A stretch of 64,000 nucleotides of DNA from Halobaculum sp. XH14 (lineage in GTDB: Archaea; Halobacteriota; Halobacteria; Halobacteriales; Haloferacaceae): NCBI RefSeq assembly GCF_032116555.1, contig NZ_CP134949.1, forward strand, positions 558,001 to 622,000, read 5' to 3'. Position numbers and translations under genes: made by a program. The notes under the pieces were generated by a model. It had not been told where the DNA came from. It ran no database searches and saw nothing but the letters and a program-made list of their open reading frames with translations. Positions 35,947-44,509 of this stretch are shown here, piece by piece; within the stretch, counting starts at the first letter, position 1, and each line of letters starts with the position of its first letter.

Positions 35947-36093
35947 CTATATGTACTCTTCCTCAAGCACCCAGCCCAGCGCCCGCTTGTAGTAGGTGAA
36001 CATCCCCCTGATCCGCTCGTGGCGCATCTCGTCGGACTCTAGCTGTTCGGCCAGGAACTCGTACTGCTCGCGGATCTCCTCCTCGTCTCGCAT
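35947..36093 (-). CDS. Small acidic haloarchaeal protein (48 residues)
   Basis: MRDEEEIREQYEFLAEQLES continues DEMRHERIRGMFTYYKRALGW and ends VLEEEYI. It is a likely helical, coiled-coil-like peptide with no cysteines or membrane segment. It lies 70 bp downstream of coxB on the same strand and could be its companion. The start is the first ATG; the longer frame upstream is a shadow of coxB. The family is not known to me. Confidence 0.7.
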   Translation of the reverse strand: MRDEEEIREQYEFLAEQLESDEMRHERIRGMFTYYKRALGWVLEEEYI

Positions 36094-36163
36094 GCCTTCG
36101 ACTACGGGCGTGGAGAACTTGAAAGGGGAGCCACTCGGGTCGCCCGGCGTGCCGGACCGGCGC

Positions 36164-36928
36164 TCAGGCGGACGCGTTCGCCGACGTCGCGTTCTGGTTC
36201 GACAGGAACGACTGGTAGTCGTCCTGCGGGACGACGACGACGCTGAAGTACATCTGGGAGTGGGCGACGCCGCAGTACTCCGCACAGTAGCCCTGGTAGA
36301 CGCCGGTGTCGAGGGTGTGGGTCTTGATGGTGTTCGTCTGGCCGGGGACCGCGTCCTGTTTCAGCCCCATGTCAGGGACGTGGAGCGCGTGGATGACGTC
36401 CTGGGACGTCACCGAGATGTAGACGTCGCGGTCGGCCGGCAGGACGATCACCGGTCCTTCCACCCCGTCGGCCTGTGCGAGTTCGACGTCACCCGCCGTG
36501 AGCGCGCTGACGTTCTCCTCGGGGTAGTTCATCTCCCAGTTCCACTGGTAGGCGTCCGCCTGGACGTGGACGTCGCTCTCGTTGGGCGCGATCTCGTCGC
36601 CGGTGTAGGTGACGTCCTCGTGGGCCAGCACGCCGTAGGAGGCGACGCCGACGAACAGGAGGATGATGGCCGTCGCCACCGTCCAGGTGATCTCGAGTCG
36701 ACGGTTCTCGCGGGTCGGTTTCGCCTCGTCGGCGTCCTTGAAGTTCAGGACGGTGTAGATGAGGATGACCTCGACCAGCAGCGTGATGGGAACCCCGATG
36801 TAGAGGAGCCGATCGTTGAGCTGATTGATGAGCTCGGCTGTGGTGGACGGCTGGGCCGCCGCCGTTCCGACGAACAGCGTGAGGCCGCCCAGCGTCGCAA
36901 GGAGGGTCCCGAGACGCGTGCCCTTCAT
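36164..36928 (-). CDS. coxB: Cytochrome c oxidase subunit II
   Basis: 254 residues. A signal-like N-terminus (LLATLGGLTLFVGTAAAQ) and two membrane helices lead to an extracytoplasmic cupredoxin domain. The CuA ligands are visible: C215-x3-C219-x3-H223-x2-M226 in CAEYCGVAHSQM, with the first His in VIHALHVPDMG. It accepts electrons for a haem-copper oxidase. TATTTAC lies 26-33 nt upstream of the ATG. Subunit I is not in the window. It diverges from the CtaA-CtaB fusion. Confidence 0.95.
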   Translation of the reverse strand: MKGTRLGTLLATLGGLTLFVGTAAAQPSTTAELINQLNDRLLYIGVPITLLVEVILIYTVLNFKDADEAKPTRENRRLEITWTVATAIILLFVGVASYGVLAHEDVTYTGDEIAPNESDVHVQADAYQWNWEMNYPEENVSALTAGDVELAQADGVEGPVIVLPADRDVYISVTSQDVIHALHVPDMGLKQDAVPGQTNTIKTHTLDTGVYQGYCAEYCGVAHSQMYFSVVVVPQDDYQSFLSNQNATSANASA

Positions 36929-36953
36929 GTGTTCCCGGGTTCGGCCAGGCGAC

Positions 36954-36961
36954 GTAAATAC
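36954..36961 (-). promoter_or_regulatory. TATA box for coxB
   Basis: On the minus strand GTATTTAC lies 26-33 nt before the ATG at 36928. Confidence 0.6.
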
Positions 36962-37144
36962 CTGCTGTCTTCCGTCGAATCCGACCGCGTCCGTGCGGTT
37001 TCGCCACCCCCGCCGAGCCGCCAGTTCGCGCGTCTCACACCCGTTCGCGGCTCGCTGGCTCCCGCCCGTCCCGGTAGCGCTTCCCGCCGGCTCCCGCTCG
37101 TGTACCCGCTTGTCCGCGACCGCGACGTTCCCCGAAGCGGGGGG

Positions 37145-37152
37145 TTGATATG
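37145..37152 (+). promoter_or_regulatory. TATA box for ctaB
   Basis: TTGATATG lies 24-31 nt before the GTG at 37176. Confidence 0.5.
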
Positions 37153-37175
37153 CGACGCGTGGATACCCCCCGCTA

Positions 37176-38612
37176 GTGCACACGAAGCGGCTCCCCGCCC
37201 TGCTCGCCGCGACGGCGATGGGGGTGTACCTCCTGCTGGTCGTCGGTGCCACGACGGCCGTCACCGACGCGGCGGCGGCCTGTAGCGCCTGGCCGGCGTG
37301 TGGCGACGGGCTCGCGGCACCGACCTCGCTCGCGGGGTGGGTCGCGCTCGGCCACCGCGCGGTCGCGCTCGCGGTCGGGGTGCTCGTCCTCGCCACCGGC
37401 GTCCTCGCGCTCCGCGAACGTCCGTCCGGCCGCGTCGCCGTCTCGCTCCTCGTTGCCGTCCTGCTCTACCCCCTCCAGTCGACGCTCGGCGCGTCGATCG
37501 CGCTCGGCGGCGGCGGCACGGTCGGCACCCTCGCGGGCGTCACGCTCTCGACCTCCGGGCTCCACCTCGTCGTCGGCCTGTTCATCTTCGGCGGCCTGCT
37601 CGCCGCGCTCGCGTGGCAACTGGAGGCCGAGACGGGCGAGCCGGACGGGGTCGCCGACACCCCATCCGACGGCCCGAAGCCGGCCGCCGAACCGATCGCC
37701 TCGACCGGCCGACCGACCCCGCCGACGTGGCGCGAGGCCCCGGTCCGGCGCGCGCGACTCACCGTCGGGGCGTACTTCCGGCTGATGAAGCCGCGGCTGA
37801 TGTGGCTGCTCTGTCTCGTCGCCTCGGCGGCGATGGCGCTGGCCGGCGGTGCGGACCTCTCGCCCGCCGTCGTCGTCACGACGCTCACGGCGGGCGCGCT
37901 CTCCATCGGCGCGTCGGGGACGTTCAACCACGTGCTCGAACGCGACGTGGACCGGAAGATGCAGCGCACGAGCGACCGACCGCTCGCGGTCGACCTCGTC
38001 TCGGTACGGAACGCGACCGCGTTCGGCCTGCTGCTCACGGTCGTCTCGGTCGGCCTGTTCGCCTCGGTGAACCTCCTCGCGGCGGCGCTCGGGCTGACGG
38101 CGATCCTGTTCTACTCGGTCGTGTACACGCTCGTCCTGAAGCCGAACACGGTCCAGAACACGGTGCTCGGCGGCGCGGCCGGCGCGCTTCCGGCGCTCAT
38201 CGGCTGGGCCGCGGTGACGGGGACGGTCGGGCTGGGCGGCGTCGCCCTGGCGACGTTCATCTTCCTCTGGACGCCCGCGCACTTCTACAACCTCGCGCTC
38301 GCGTACCGCGACGACTACGAGCGCGGCGGCTTCCCGATGATGCCGGTCGTCCGCGGCGAGACGGCGACCCGCCGGCACATCCTCTGGTACTTCGCGGGCA
38401 CGCTCGCGGTCGGCGCGGCCCTCGTGGGGTTCGCCAGCCTCGACTGGCTGTACGCGCTCTCGGGGGTCGCGGTCGGCGCGGTCTTCCTCTGGACCATCGT
38501 CCGCCTCCACTACGAGCGCGACGAGTCGGCCGCGTTCCGCGCGTTCCACGCCTCGAACCTCTATCTCGGCACCGCCCTGCTCGCCATCGTCGTCGACGCG
38601 CTCGCCGTCTGA
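37176..38612 (+). CDS. ctaB: CtaA-half/CtaB fusion: haem o synthase with haem A synthase-like N-terminal half
   Basis: 478 residues, GTG start. Residues 1 to about 150 form four membrane helices with a Cys pair (AAACSAWPACGDGL) and conserved His (WVALGHRAVALAVG; TSGLHLVVGLFIF), like one half of CtaA. After a hydrophilic Pro-rich linker (about 155-200) comes the UbiA/CtaB domain, with FNHVLERDVDRKMQRTSDRPL and DDYERGGFPMMPVVRG giving the two Asp-rich prenyl-diphosphate motifs. CtaB adds a farnesyl group to haem b. Since archaeal CtaA can be a four-helix half, the fusion may carry out two successive steps. It overlaps none of its neighbours; the next gene starts 1 bp after its stop. Confidence 0.92.
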   Translation: MHTKRLPALLAATAMGVYLLLVVGATTAVTDAAAACSAWPACGDGLAAPTSLAGWVALGHRAVALAVGVLVLATGVLALRERPSGRVAVSLLVAVLLYPLQSTLGASIALGGGGTVGTLAGVTLSTSGLHLVVGLFIFGGLLAALAWQLEAETGEPDGVADTPSDGPKPAAEPIASTGRPTPPTWREAPVRRARLTVGAYFRLMKPRLMWLLCLVASAAMALAGGADLSPAVVVTTLTAGALSIGASGTFNHVLERDVDRKMQRTSDRPLAVDLVSVRNATAFGLLLTVVSVGLFASVNLLAAALGLTAILFYSVVYTLVLKPNTVQNTVLGGAAGALPALIGWAAVTGTVGLGGVALATFIFLWTPAHFYNLALAYRDDYERGGFPMMPVVRGETATRRHILWYFAGTLAVGAALVGFASLDWLYALSGVAVGAVFLWTIVRLHYERDESAAFRAFHASNLYLGTALLAIVVDALAV

Positions 38613-38613
38613 G

Positions 38614-39294
38614 ATGGCTGTTCGGCTGGCGGGCCGTCGGGTCGACGTCTCCCGGGCGGACCTCCTGACGGCGACGCTCGTCGTCAACCTCGAACTCGCG
38701 CTGGCGGTCGCCTACTTCGCGGTCACGAACGCGAGGCTCACCTCGCCGCTGTTCACGCTCTACGGGCTGGTCTGGGTGAACGCCGCGCTGCTGGTCCTCG
38801 CGCGGTACTCGCCACCCGGCGGCACGGCCTCGGAGCGACGTCGTGCCGGCGTCGTTGCCGTCGGCTACCTCGCGCTCCTGGCCACGTTCGGGGGCGTCGT
38901 CGGCCCCCCGACGCCCACGACGCCGACCGGCCTCGGCGTCGCGCTCCTCCCGCCCGGCTGGGGGCCGGCACTCACCTACGGCGGGACCGTCGTCGCGGCG
39001 GTGTTGATGCCGGCGAAGGTGCTCGGCTACGCGGCGCTGGCGTACCTGCTGTACGGGACGGTCGTGGAAGCCTCCGGCGCGGGCGTCGCCGGCCTGCTCG
39101 GAATCTTCTCGTGCGTCTCCTGTGCGCTCCCCATCCTCGCCACGGTCGTCGCCTCGACGCTGGGCGGTGGCGGCGCGCTGCTGGCGGCCGCCGCGGGCGT
39201 CGGCTACGGCCCCTCGACGCTGGTGTTTCTGGTGACCGTGGCGCTGCTGTGGTGGCGGCCGGGGTTCGATGCGATCGCTGCGTGGCGGTCCTGA
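38614..39294 (+). CDS. Membrane protein following ctaB
   Basis: 226 residues with about seven helices. The ATG starts one base after the ctaB stop, so it is in the same transcript. It has LLGIFSCVSCALPILATVVASTLGGGGALLAAAAG, a CxxC-like pair (Cys-Val-Ser-Cys) in a membrane segment. From memory a related haloarchaeal family is DUF7546; this needs checking. A role in copper delivery or haem handling for the oxidase is suggested by position only. Confidence 0.75.
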   Translation: MAVRLAGRRVDVSRADLLTATLVVNLELALAVAYFAVTNARLTSPLFTLYGLVWVNAALLVLARYSPPGGTASERRRAGVVAVGYLALLATFGGVVGPPTPTTPTGLGVALLPPGWGPALTYGGTVVAAVLMPAKVLGYAALAYLLYGTVVEASGAGVAGLLGIFSCVSCALPILATVVASTLGGGGALLAAAAGVGYGPSTLVFLVTVALLWWRPGFDAIAAWRS

Positions 39295-39339
39295 GCGACT
39301 GGACGCGGTACTGCTGGCTCGGGGATGAATCGACAGCAT

Positions 39340-39355
39340 GGGGCTTTCGAGGCGG
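39340..39355 (-). repeat. Solo outer module of the dispersed repeat
   Basis: GGGGCTTTCGAGGCGG is the inverted outer module alone, in the 148 bp between the ctaB companion and the 39443 gene. No other modules accompany it. Confidence 0.6.
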
Positions 39356-39408
39356 TCACAGCAGCAGTGGCTCGGGCGCTTCGATCCGATCCCCCGAATG
39401 TGCCACGA

Positions 39409-39416
39409 GCTTTAGG
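39409..39416 (+). promoter_or_regulatory. TATA box for the 39443 gene
   Basis: GCTTTAGG lies 27-34 nt before the ATG at 39443. Confidence 0.5.
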
Positions 39417-39442
39417 GCGTCCCGCGACAACACGAGAACGGA

Positions 39443-39685
39443 ATGACCGAAGTCGAAATCGAGTACTGCGTCCCCTGCGGGATGCTCGGCCGCGCACAGG
39501 ACATCCAGCAGGATATCCTCGAGGAGTTCGGCGAGGAGGTCGACCGCGTCGCGCTCGTCACGGGCGACGCCGGGGTCTTCGAGGTGCGCGCGAACGACGA
39601 GGTCGTCTTCGACAAGGAGGCCGACGAGTTCGATCGGGCCGCCATCGTCGACGGCGTCCGCTCGCACGTCGGCGCGACCGCGTAG
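39443..39685 (+). CDS. Rdx-family SelT/SelW-like thioredoxin-fold protein
   Basis: 80 residues. It starts MTEVEIEYCVPCGMLGRAQ with the CxxC redox motif (C9-VP-C12) and has the beta-alpha-beta pattern of Rdx proteins. It ends with VFEVRANDEVVFDKEADEF, the family's second half. Relatives in animals are selenoproteins; here both positions are Cys. It is likely a small thiol redox factor. It converges on the methyltransferase 29 bp away. Confidence 0.85.
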   Translation: MTEVEIEYCVPCGMLGRAQDIQQDILEEFGEEVDRVALVTGDAGVFEVRANDEVVFDKEADEFDRAAIVDGVRSHVGATA

Positions 39686-39714
39686 GGACGACCCGCAAAC
39701 GCCCCACCGTCGTC

Positions 39715-40353
39715 TCACTCGCCCCGCTTCTGAGCGGTCAGAAACAGCCAGGCTGCGTCGTCGTCTCCCTCGGCCAGTTCGTCCGCCACCAGTTCCTCCT
39801 CGACCACCTCGAAACCGGCGGCCCGGAGCTGTTCGCGGGTCTCCTCGACGCCAGGAAACGACCACTCCATGCGCGCGCCTCCCCCGAGCCAGTCGTCGTT
39901 CGCGCCCGCCCACCCGTCAGAGTTCGCGGTGAGCAGCAGTTTCGCGTCCGGGCCCGTGATGCGCCCGAACTCCCGAACCACGGCGGGATGCTGCTCGGTC
40001 GGGACGTGGATGAGCGAGTGGAGCGCGGTGAGGGCGTCCGCGCTATCGTTCGCCACGGGGAGCGCGGTCATGTCCGCCTGCAGGAGGTCGGCGTCGGTGG
40101 CCTCGCGGGCGTATCGAAGCTGTTCGATCGAGAAGTCGAGCCCCGCGGCGTCGACGGCGTCGGGGAGGCGATCGAGCACCGGAGACCCCTGTCCGCAGCC
40201 GACGTCGAGCAGTCGGCTCCCGTCGGGCAGCGAGTCGAGGAACGACTCGACGAGTGGGGCCTCCGGGGGGTCGCGCGACTTTCCGTAGTCTCCGGCCAGC
40301 GCGTCGTAGCCCTCGCGGACCGTCCGCCGCTGGGCGTCGTCGTCGTCGGTCAC
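39715..40353 (-). CDS. SAM-dependent methyltransferase (class I)
   Basis: 212 residues. Motif I is RLLDVGCGQGSPVLDRL near residue 46, followed by AAGLDFSIEQLRYA, DLLQADMTALPVANDSAD and EWSFPGVEETREQLRAAGF, the pattern of ubiquinone/menaquinone and small-molecule methyltransferases. The start is a GTG at 40353 (VTDDDDAQRRTVREGYDAL). The substrate is not predictable. Confidence 0.85.
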   Translation of the reverse strand: MTDDDDAQRRTVREGYDALAGDYGKSRDPPEAPLVESFLDSLPDGSRLLDVGCGQGSPVLDRLPDAVDAAGLDFSIEQLRYAREATDADLLQADMTALPVANDSADALTALHSLIHVPTEQHPAVVREFGRITGPDAKLLLTANSDGWAGANDDWLGGGARMEWSFPGVEETREQLRAAGFEVVEEELVADELAEGDDDAAWLFLTAQKRGE

Positions 40354-40455
40354 TATCCGTCCCTGGACGAGTGTCGACAAGTGCCTTCGGGTGGTCCGTC
40401 GGTCGATGACACCGGCGGGGAGCCCCGCCACGACGCGACCGCTCGGCGGGGGACG

Positions 40456-41463
40456 CTACTCGACGTCCGGTTCCGCTTCCCGCGCGTCGGTGATTCGTCC
40501 TCGCTGGTCGTCCGAGAGCGAGATGGTGACGGCGCCGAGGTTGTCCTCGAGCTGGTCGACCGTCCGAGCGCCGACGATCGGGATGCAGGCGTAGTCCGGG
40601 CGCTCGACCAGCCAGCGGAGCGCGACCTGGGGCGGCGTCGCGTCGAGTTCGTCTGCGACCGACCGGATCTCGTCGAGGACGCGCCAGCTTCGCTCGTCGA
40701 CGTAGTACTCCTGGAACGAGTCGACGAGGTCGGCGCGCGAGCCCTCCGGGCCGACCGCGGAGCCGTCCTCGGCGCGCTCGTACTTCCCGGTGAGGAAGCC
40801 GCCGGCGAGCGGGGAGTACGGGCAGACCGCCAGATCCTGATCGGCTGCGACGTCGAGGTACTCCTCCGTGTCGCGGTAGGCGGCGTGGAACAGCGGCTGG
40901 GTCACCTCGAACCGTTCGAGGTCGTGGACCTCCGACTTCCAGAGCATCTTCGTCAGCTGCCAGGCGGCCATCGAGGAGGCGCCGAGGTAGTTGACCCGGC
41001 CGTCCTCGACCAGCCCGGAAAGCGTCGAGAGCGTCTCCTCGACGGGCGTCTCCTCGTCGAACCGGTGGACGTAGTAGACGTCGAGGTAGTCCGTGCCGAG
41101 CCGGTCGAGCGTGCCCTCGATCTGCCGGCGGATGTGCGTGCGCGAGAGGCCCGAGCCGTTGGGGTTCTCGGGGTCGAAGCCGAAGTACACCTTCGAGGCG
41201 AGGACGAACTCGTCGCGGTCGCGCCCGGCGAGCCAGTCGCCGACGTACTCCTCGCCGGTGCCGTTCGGGTCGCCGTACACGTTCGCCGTGTCGATGAAGT
41301 TCCCGCCCGCGTTCGCGTAGGCGTCGAGCAGGTCGTGGGCCTCTCCGCGGTCGGTCTCGACGACGCCGTCCGAGCGCTTGCCGAAGCGCCAGGTGCCGAA
41401 ACAGAGCTGCGAGACCTTCGTTCCGGTCGAGCCGAGTCGTCGGTACTGCATGTCGGTGGTCAT
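40456..41463 (-). CDS. Aldo/keto reductase
   Basis: 335 residues of the (beta/alpha)8 AKR fold. The catalytic residues fall in FIDTANVYG (Asp, Tyr), FVLASKVYFG (Lys) and YYVHRFD (His). The C-terminal cofactor region is IPIVGARTVDQLEDNL. It reduces aldehydes or ketones with NAD(P)H. The ATG at 41463 is used; the internal MQYRRLGSTG at 41451 is nearly as good. A divergent gap of 534 bp containing repeat copy E follows. Confidence 0.92.
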   Translation of the reverse strand: MTTDMQYRRLGSTGTKVSQLCFGTWRFGKRSDGVVETDRGEAHDLLDAYANAGGNFIDTANVYGDPNGTGEEYVGDWLAGRDRDEFVLASKVYFGFDPENPNGSGLSRTHIRRQIEGTLDRLGTDYLDVYYVHRFDEETPVEETLSTLSGLVEDGRVNYLGASSMAAWQLTKMLWKSEVHDLERFEVTQPLFHAAYRDTEEYLDVAADQDLAVCPYSPLAGGFLTGKYERAEDGSAVGPEGSRADLVDSFQEYYVDERSWRVLDEIRSVADELDATPPQVALRWLVERPDYACIPIVGARTVDQLEDNLGAVTISLSDDQRGRITDAREAEPDVE

Positions 41464-41604
41464 CGGTTTCCGGTTGGGTTCGCGGTGACTAAAACGCGGG
41501 TGCTCCGGCGAGATGGGTGCTCCTCGGAGAGTCCTCGGACCGTCGTGCTTGCAGTGGCTGTGACGGAGTCGAATCACTACCCCTGGCGGTGATTTCTGCC
41601 TCGC

Positions 41605-41833
41605 CCTCCCCAGCCGATTCGCTCGCTGTCGGCGCGCCACAGGGGCGCGCCGGCTCGCTCACCCCTCGCGCGCGTCGACTCACCCCACGAAGGGGGTTTG
41701 CGTCGCGCGCGCCACCCGCCAGCACGCGTCGACCACTCACCTGCTGCCAACTCACCCGCCGGCTGACCGGGCGACCGTCACGGCCGACCAACCGATGGGT
41801 GGGACTGAAACGAGCCGCGGGGGCTTTCGCGGT
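41605..41833. repeat. Dispersed modular repeat, copy E (rearranged)
   Basis: In the 534 bp between the aldo/keto reductase and ribH. CCTCCCCAGCCGATTCGCTC (41605-41624) leads into a hairpin (GGCGCGCC/GGCGCGCC, 41631-41652) and a type-1 tail with GCGCGCGT and GGGGG(TTTG)CGTCGCGCGCGCC. The inverted core and outer module follow at 41797-41833 (GGGTGGGACTGAAACGAGCC, then GGGGGCTTTCGCGG). So the modules are present but in another order than in copies B and D. The rest of the gap holds no gene. Confidence 0.65.
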
Positions 41834-41966
41834 CTACACCACGGCGTTCTCGGGCCCGCGAACGACCAGCTACCGTTCCGGCTACTGGAGTTCCCGCACG
41901 AAATTCCGACGAACGCTGCTCCACACCGAACCGAAGCCGATGGGCGACATCGGCCCCGAGCGGTAC

Positions 41967-41974
41967 GCCTTTCA
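41967..41974 (+). promoter_or_regulatory. TATA-like box for ribH
   Basis: GCCTTTCA lies 24-31 nt before the ATG at 41998; a weak match. Confidence 0.35.
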
Positions 41975-41997
41975 CCGGCGACGCCGACCGCTCGCGT

Positions 41998-42408
41998 ATG
42001 ACAGTCACACTCGGACTGGTGGTGGCACGCTTCAACGCGTCCGTCACCGAGCCGATGGCCGAAACCGCCCGGGAGGCGGCCGAGGACCGCGGCGTCGAAC
42101 TCGCCGAGACCGTCGAGATACCGGGAGTGTACGACGCGCCGCTCGCGGCCGACCGCCTCGCGCGCCGGGACGCAGTGGACGCCGTCGCCGTCGTCGGCGC
42201 CATCGTCTCGGGCGACACGGACCACGATCGGGTCATCGGCCACGCGACCGCGCGGAAACTGACCGACGTGAGCCTGGAGCGGGACAAGCCGGTCACGTTC
42301 GGCGTCTCGGGGCCGGGCCAGAGCGGGGCCGTCGCGCGCGAACGGATCCACAAGGGTGCGGAGGCCGTCGACGCCGCGGTCGACCTCGCGGAGGGGCTCC
42401 CGGCATGA
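41998..42408 (+). CDS. ribH: 6,7-dimethyl-8-ribityllumazine synthase
   Basis: 136 residues, an archaeal-length lumazine synthase. The N-terminal strand is LGLVVARFNASVTEPM; the catalytic His is in VSGDTDHDRVIGHATAR, and VEIPGVYDAPLA matches the substrate-binding P-G/S motif. It makes the riboflavin precursor from the ribityl pyrimidine and a four-carbon phosphate. It overlaps the aminotransferase by four bases (ATGA). Confidence 0.93.
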   Translation: MTVTLGLVVARFNASVTEPMAETAREAAEDRGVELAETVEIPGVYDAPLAADRLARRDAVDAVAVVGAIVSGDTDHDRVIGHATARKLTDVSLERDKPVTFGVSGPGQSGAVARERIHKGAEAVDAAVDLAEGLPA

Positions 42409-43556
42409 CGGCGTTCGACTTCTCCGCGCGCGTCGAGCGCGTCGAGCCGTCGGCGACGCTGGCGATCAGCAACGCCGCGACGGAACTGGAGGCCGACGGG
42501 ATCGACGTCGTGAACCTCTCGGTGGGCGAGCCCGACTTCCCGACGCCCGAGAACGTCGTCCGGGCCGGCAAGGAGGCGATGGACGCCGGGAACACCGGCT
42601 ACACCTCCTCGAACGGGATCCCGGAGCTGAAGGGCGCGATCGCCGACAAGCTTCGCGCGGACGGCGTGGCGGCCGACGCGGACGACGTGATCGTCACGCC
42701 CGGCGCGAAGCAGGCGCTCTACGAGGTCGTCCAGACCCTGATCGACGACGGCGACGAGGTGGTCCTGCTGGACCCCGCGTGGGTGTCCTACGAGGCTATG
42801 GTGAAACTCGCCGGCGGCGACCTCGGCCGCGTCGACCTCGCGCCCCACGACTTCCAGCTCGAACCCGCGCTCGACGCGCTCGGCGAGGCGGTCTCGGACG
42901 ACACCGAACTGCTCGTCGTGAACTCCCCGGCGAACCCGACGGGCGCGGTGTTCTCCGAGGCCGCGCTGGAGGGCGTCCGCGACCTCGCGGTCGAGCACGA
43001 CGTCGCCGTGATCTCGGACGAGATCTACGAGCAGATCACCTACGGCGTCGAGCCGACGAGCCTGGCGAGCCTGGACGGGATGGCCGACCGCACGATCACC
43101 GTGAACGGCTTCTCGAAGGCGTACTCGATGACCGGCTGGCGGCTCGGCTACTTCCACGCGACGGGCGACCTCGTCTCCCAGGCCGGCAAACTCCACAGCC
43201 ACTCCGTCTCCTGTGCGACGAACTTCGTCCAGCACGCCGGCGTCGAGGCGCTCTCGAACACGGAGACCGCCGTCGACCAGATGGTCGAGGCGTTCCGCGA
43301 CCGGCGCGACCTCGTGCTCGACCTGCTTGCCGACCACGGCGTCGAACCCCCGGAACCGGACGGCGCGTTCTACGTGATGCTTCCGGTCGACGAGGACGAC
43401 GCCGCCTGGGCCGAGTCCGCCATCCAGGACGCCCACGTCGCCACGGTCCCCGGCTCCGCCTTCGGCGCGCCGGGCTACGCGCGCATCTCCTACGCCGCGA
43501 GCGAGGAGCGCCTCCGCGAGGGCGTCGAACGACTCGCGGAGCACGGCCTGTTCTGA
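42405..43556 (+). CDS. Class I aminotransferase (aspartate-type)
   Basis: 383 residues, fold type I. Substrate and PLP motifs are NLSVGEPDFPTPENV, VTPGAKQALYEVVQ, NSPANPTGAVFS, ISDEIYEQITYG and the Schiff-base Lys in VNGFSKAYSMTGWRLGYF. This resembles thermophilic and archaeal aspartate or broad-specificity aminotransferases. The ATG overlaps the ribH stop, so the two are co-translated; no metabolic link is obvious. Confidence 0.93.
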   Translation: MTAFDFSARVERVEPSATLAISNAATELEADGIDVVNLSVGEPDFPTPENVVRAGKEAMDAGNTGYTSSNGIPELKGAIADKLRADGVAADADDVIVTPGAKQALYEVVQTLIDDGDEVVLLDPAWVSYEAMVKLAGGDLGRVDLAPHDFQLEPALDALGEAVSDDTELLVVNSPANPTGAVFSEAALEGVRDLAVEHDVAVISDEIYEQITYGVEPTSLASLDGMADRTITVNGFSKAYSMTGWRLGYFHATGDLVSQAGKLHSHSVSCATNFVQHAGVEALSNTETAVDQMVEAFRDRRDLVLDLLADHGVEPPEPDGAFYVMLPVDEDDAAWAESAIQDAHVATVPGSAFGAPGYARISYAASEERLREGVERLAEHGLF

Positions 43557-43604
43557 AGGCGGGCGACGAATGGCTCCGCCGTCGGTCTTTCGTGTCCCCC
43601 GTGA

Positions 43605-43622
43605 CCGGGGGCTTTCGCGGTC
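43605..43622 (-). repeat. Solo outer module of the dispersed repeat
   Basis: ACCGGGGGCTTTCGCGGT is the inverted outer module alone, 50 bp after the aminotransferase and 83 bp before nthB. Confidence 0.5.
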
Positions 43623-43673
43623 GTGGTGGCGGTTGCGGTCGGGGTTCCGTTGACCGTGCCAAGAGTTGACAAC

Positions 43674-43680
43674 GTTTTAG
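43674..43680 (+). promoter_or_regulatory. TATA box for nthB
   Basis: GTTTTAG lies 25-31 nt before the nthB ATG at 43705, a strong match. Confidence 0.6.
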
Positions 43681-43704
43681 ACCGGACGGCGCGACGAACC
43701 GATC

Positions 43705-44379
43705 ATGGACGGCATCCACGACGTCGGCGGGATGGACACCTTCCACGACCTGCCCGCCGACGAACCCGACGACGCCAGCCCGTTCCACCACGAGTGGGAG
43801 GGCGTCGTTCAGGCGCTCTACCTCGCCGGCCTGGGGTCGGACACGTTCGAACTCGACCGCTTCCGGTACGAACTGGAGAGCCTCGACCCGGAGTACTACC
43901 TCGGGACGCCGTACTACGAGCGCTGGTTGACTGCGGCCGAATCGCTGTTCGCAGAGGCCGGCGTCGTCGATGCCGACGAACTGCTCGAACGCGCTCGCGC
44001 CATCGAGGCGGGCGAGGCCGAGGCGACCGAACGGACCGACCCCGAGCGCCTCCCGGAACTCCTCGAGGGCGTCCGCGAGGTGTACATGAGCGGGCGCGAC
44101 GGCGGGGAGCCAGCGTTCGAGGTGGGCGACCGGGTTCGGGTTCGAAAGGAGCACCCGAAACGGCACACCCGCTGCCCGCGCTACGTCCGCGGCGCGGAGG
44201 GCGAGGTCGTGGCGTATCGCGGGTCGTACGTCTACCCCGACGCGAACGCACACGGCGAGGAGCGGGCCGAGCCACTGTACAACGTCCGCTTCGGTTCTGG
44301 TGAGTTATGGGGCGAGGCCAACACTGACGGGGACTGGTTGCACGTCGAACTCTGGGAACCGTACCTGGATTCGGTCTGA
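43705..44379 (+). CDS. nthB: Nitrile hydratase beta subunit
   Basis: 224 residues, normal for the family (about 220-235). The N-terminus MDGIHDVGGMDTFHDLP is the NHase beta signature, followed by YYERWLTAAESLF. The C-terminal SH3-like domain reads GDRVRVRKEHPKRHTRCPRYVRGAEGEVVAYRG, then LYNVRFGSGELWGE and VELWEPYLDSV. With the alpha subunit it hydrates nitriles to amides in the cytoplasm. The order beta, alpha, accessory is that of the cobalt-type operons. nthA is 636 bp downstream instead of adjacent, because a dispersed repeat lies between. Confidence 0.93.
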   Translation: MDGIHDVGGMDTFHDLPADEPDDASPFHHEWEGVVQALYLAGLGSDTFELDRFRYELESLDPEYYLGTPYYERWLTAAESLFAEAGVVDADELLERARAIEAGEAEATERTDPERLPELLEGVREVYMSGRDGGEPAFEVGDRVRVRKEHPKRHTRCPRYVRGAEGEVVAYRGSYVYPDANAHGEERAEPLYNVRFGSGELWGEANTDGDWLHVELWEPYLDSV

Positions 44380-44509
44380 GTTCTCCGTCCGGCGGACTAC
44401 GAAACCTCCCCAACTGTCAGCTCCTGCGTCGGTTCATTCATCGTTTCGACCGCCTCGCCAGACCCCGTGGCGCTATCTATTGGAACTTGTTCGGTTGTCG
44501 TGACCACCG

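Noticed and set aside
41517-42404. N-terminal extension of the class I aminotransferase over ribH
   Set aside because: This frame runs across repeat copy E and out of frame through ribH. The ATG at 42405 gives a complete enzyme and a four-base overlap.
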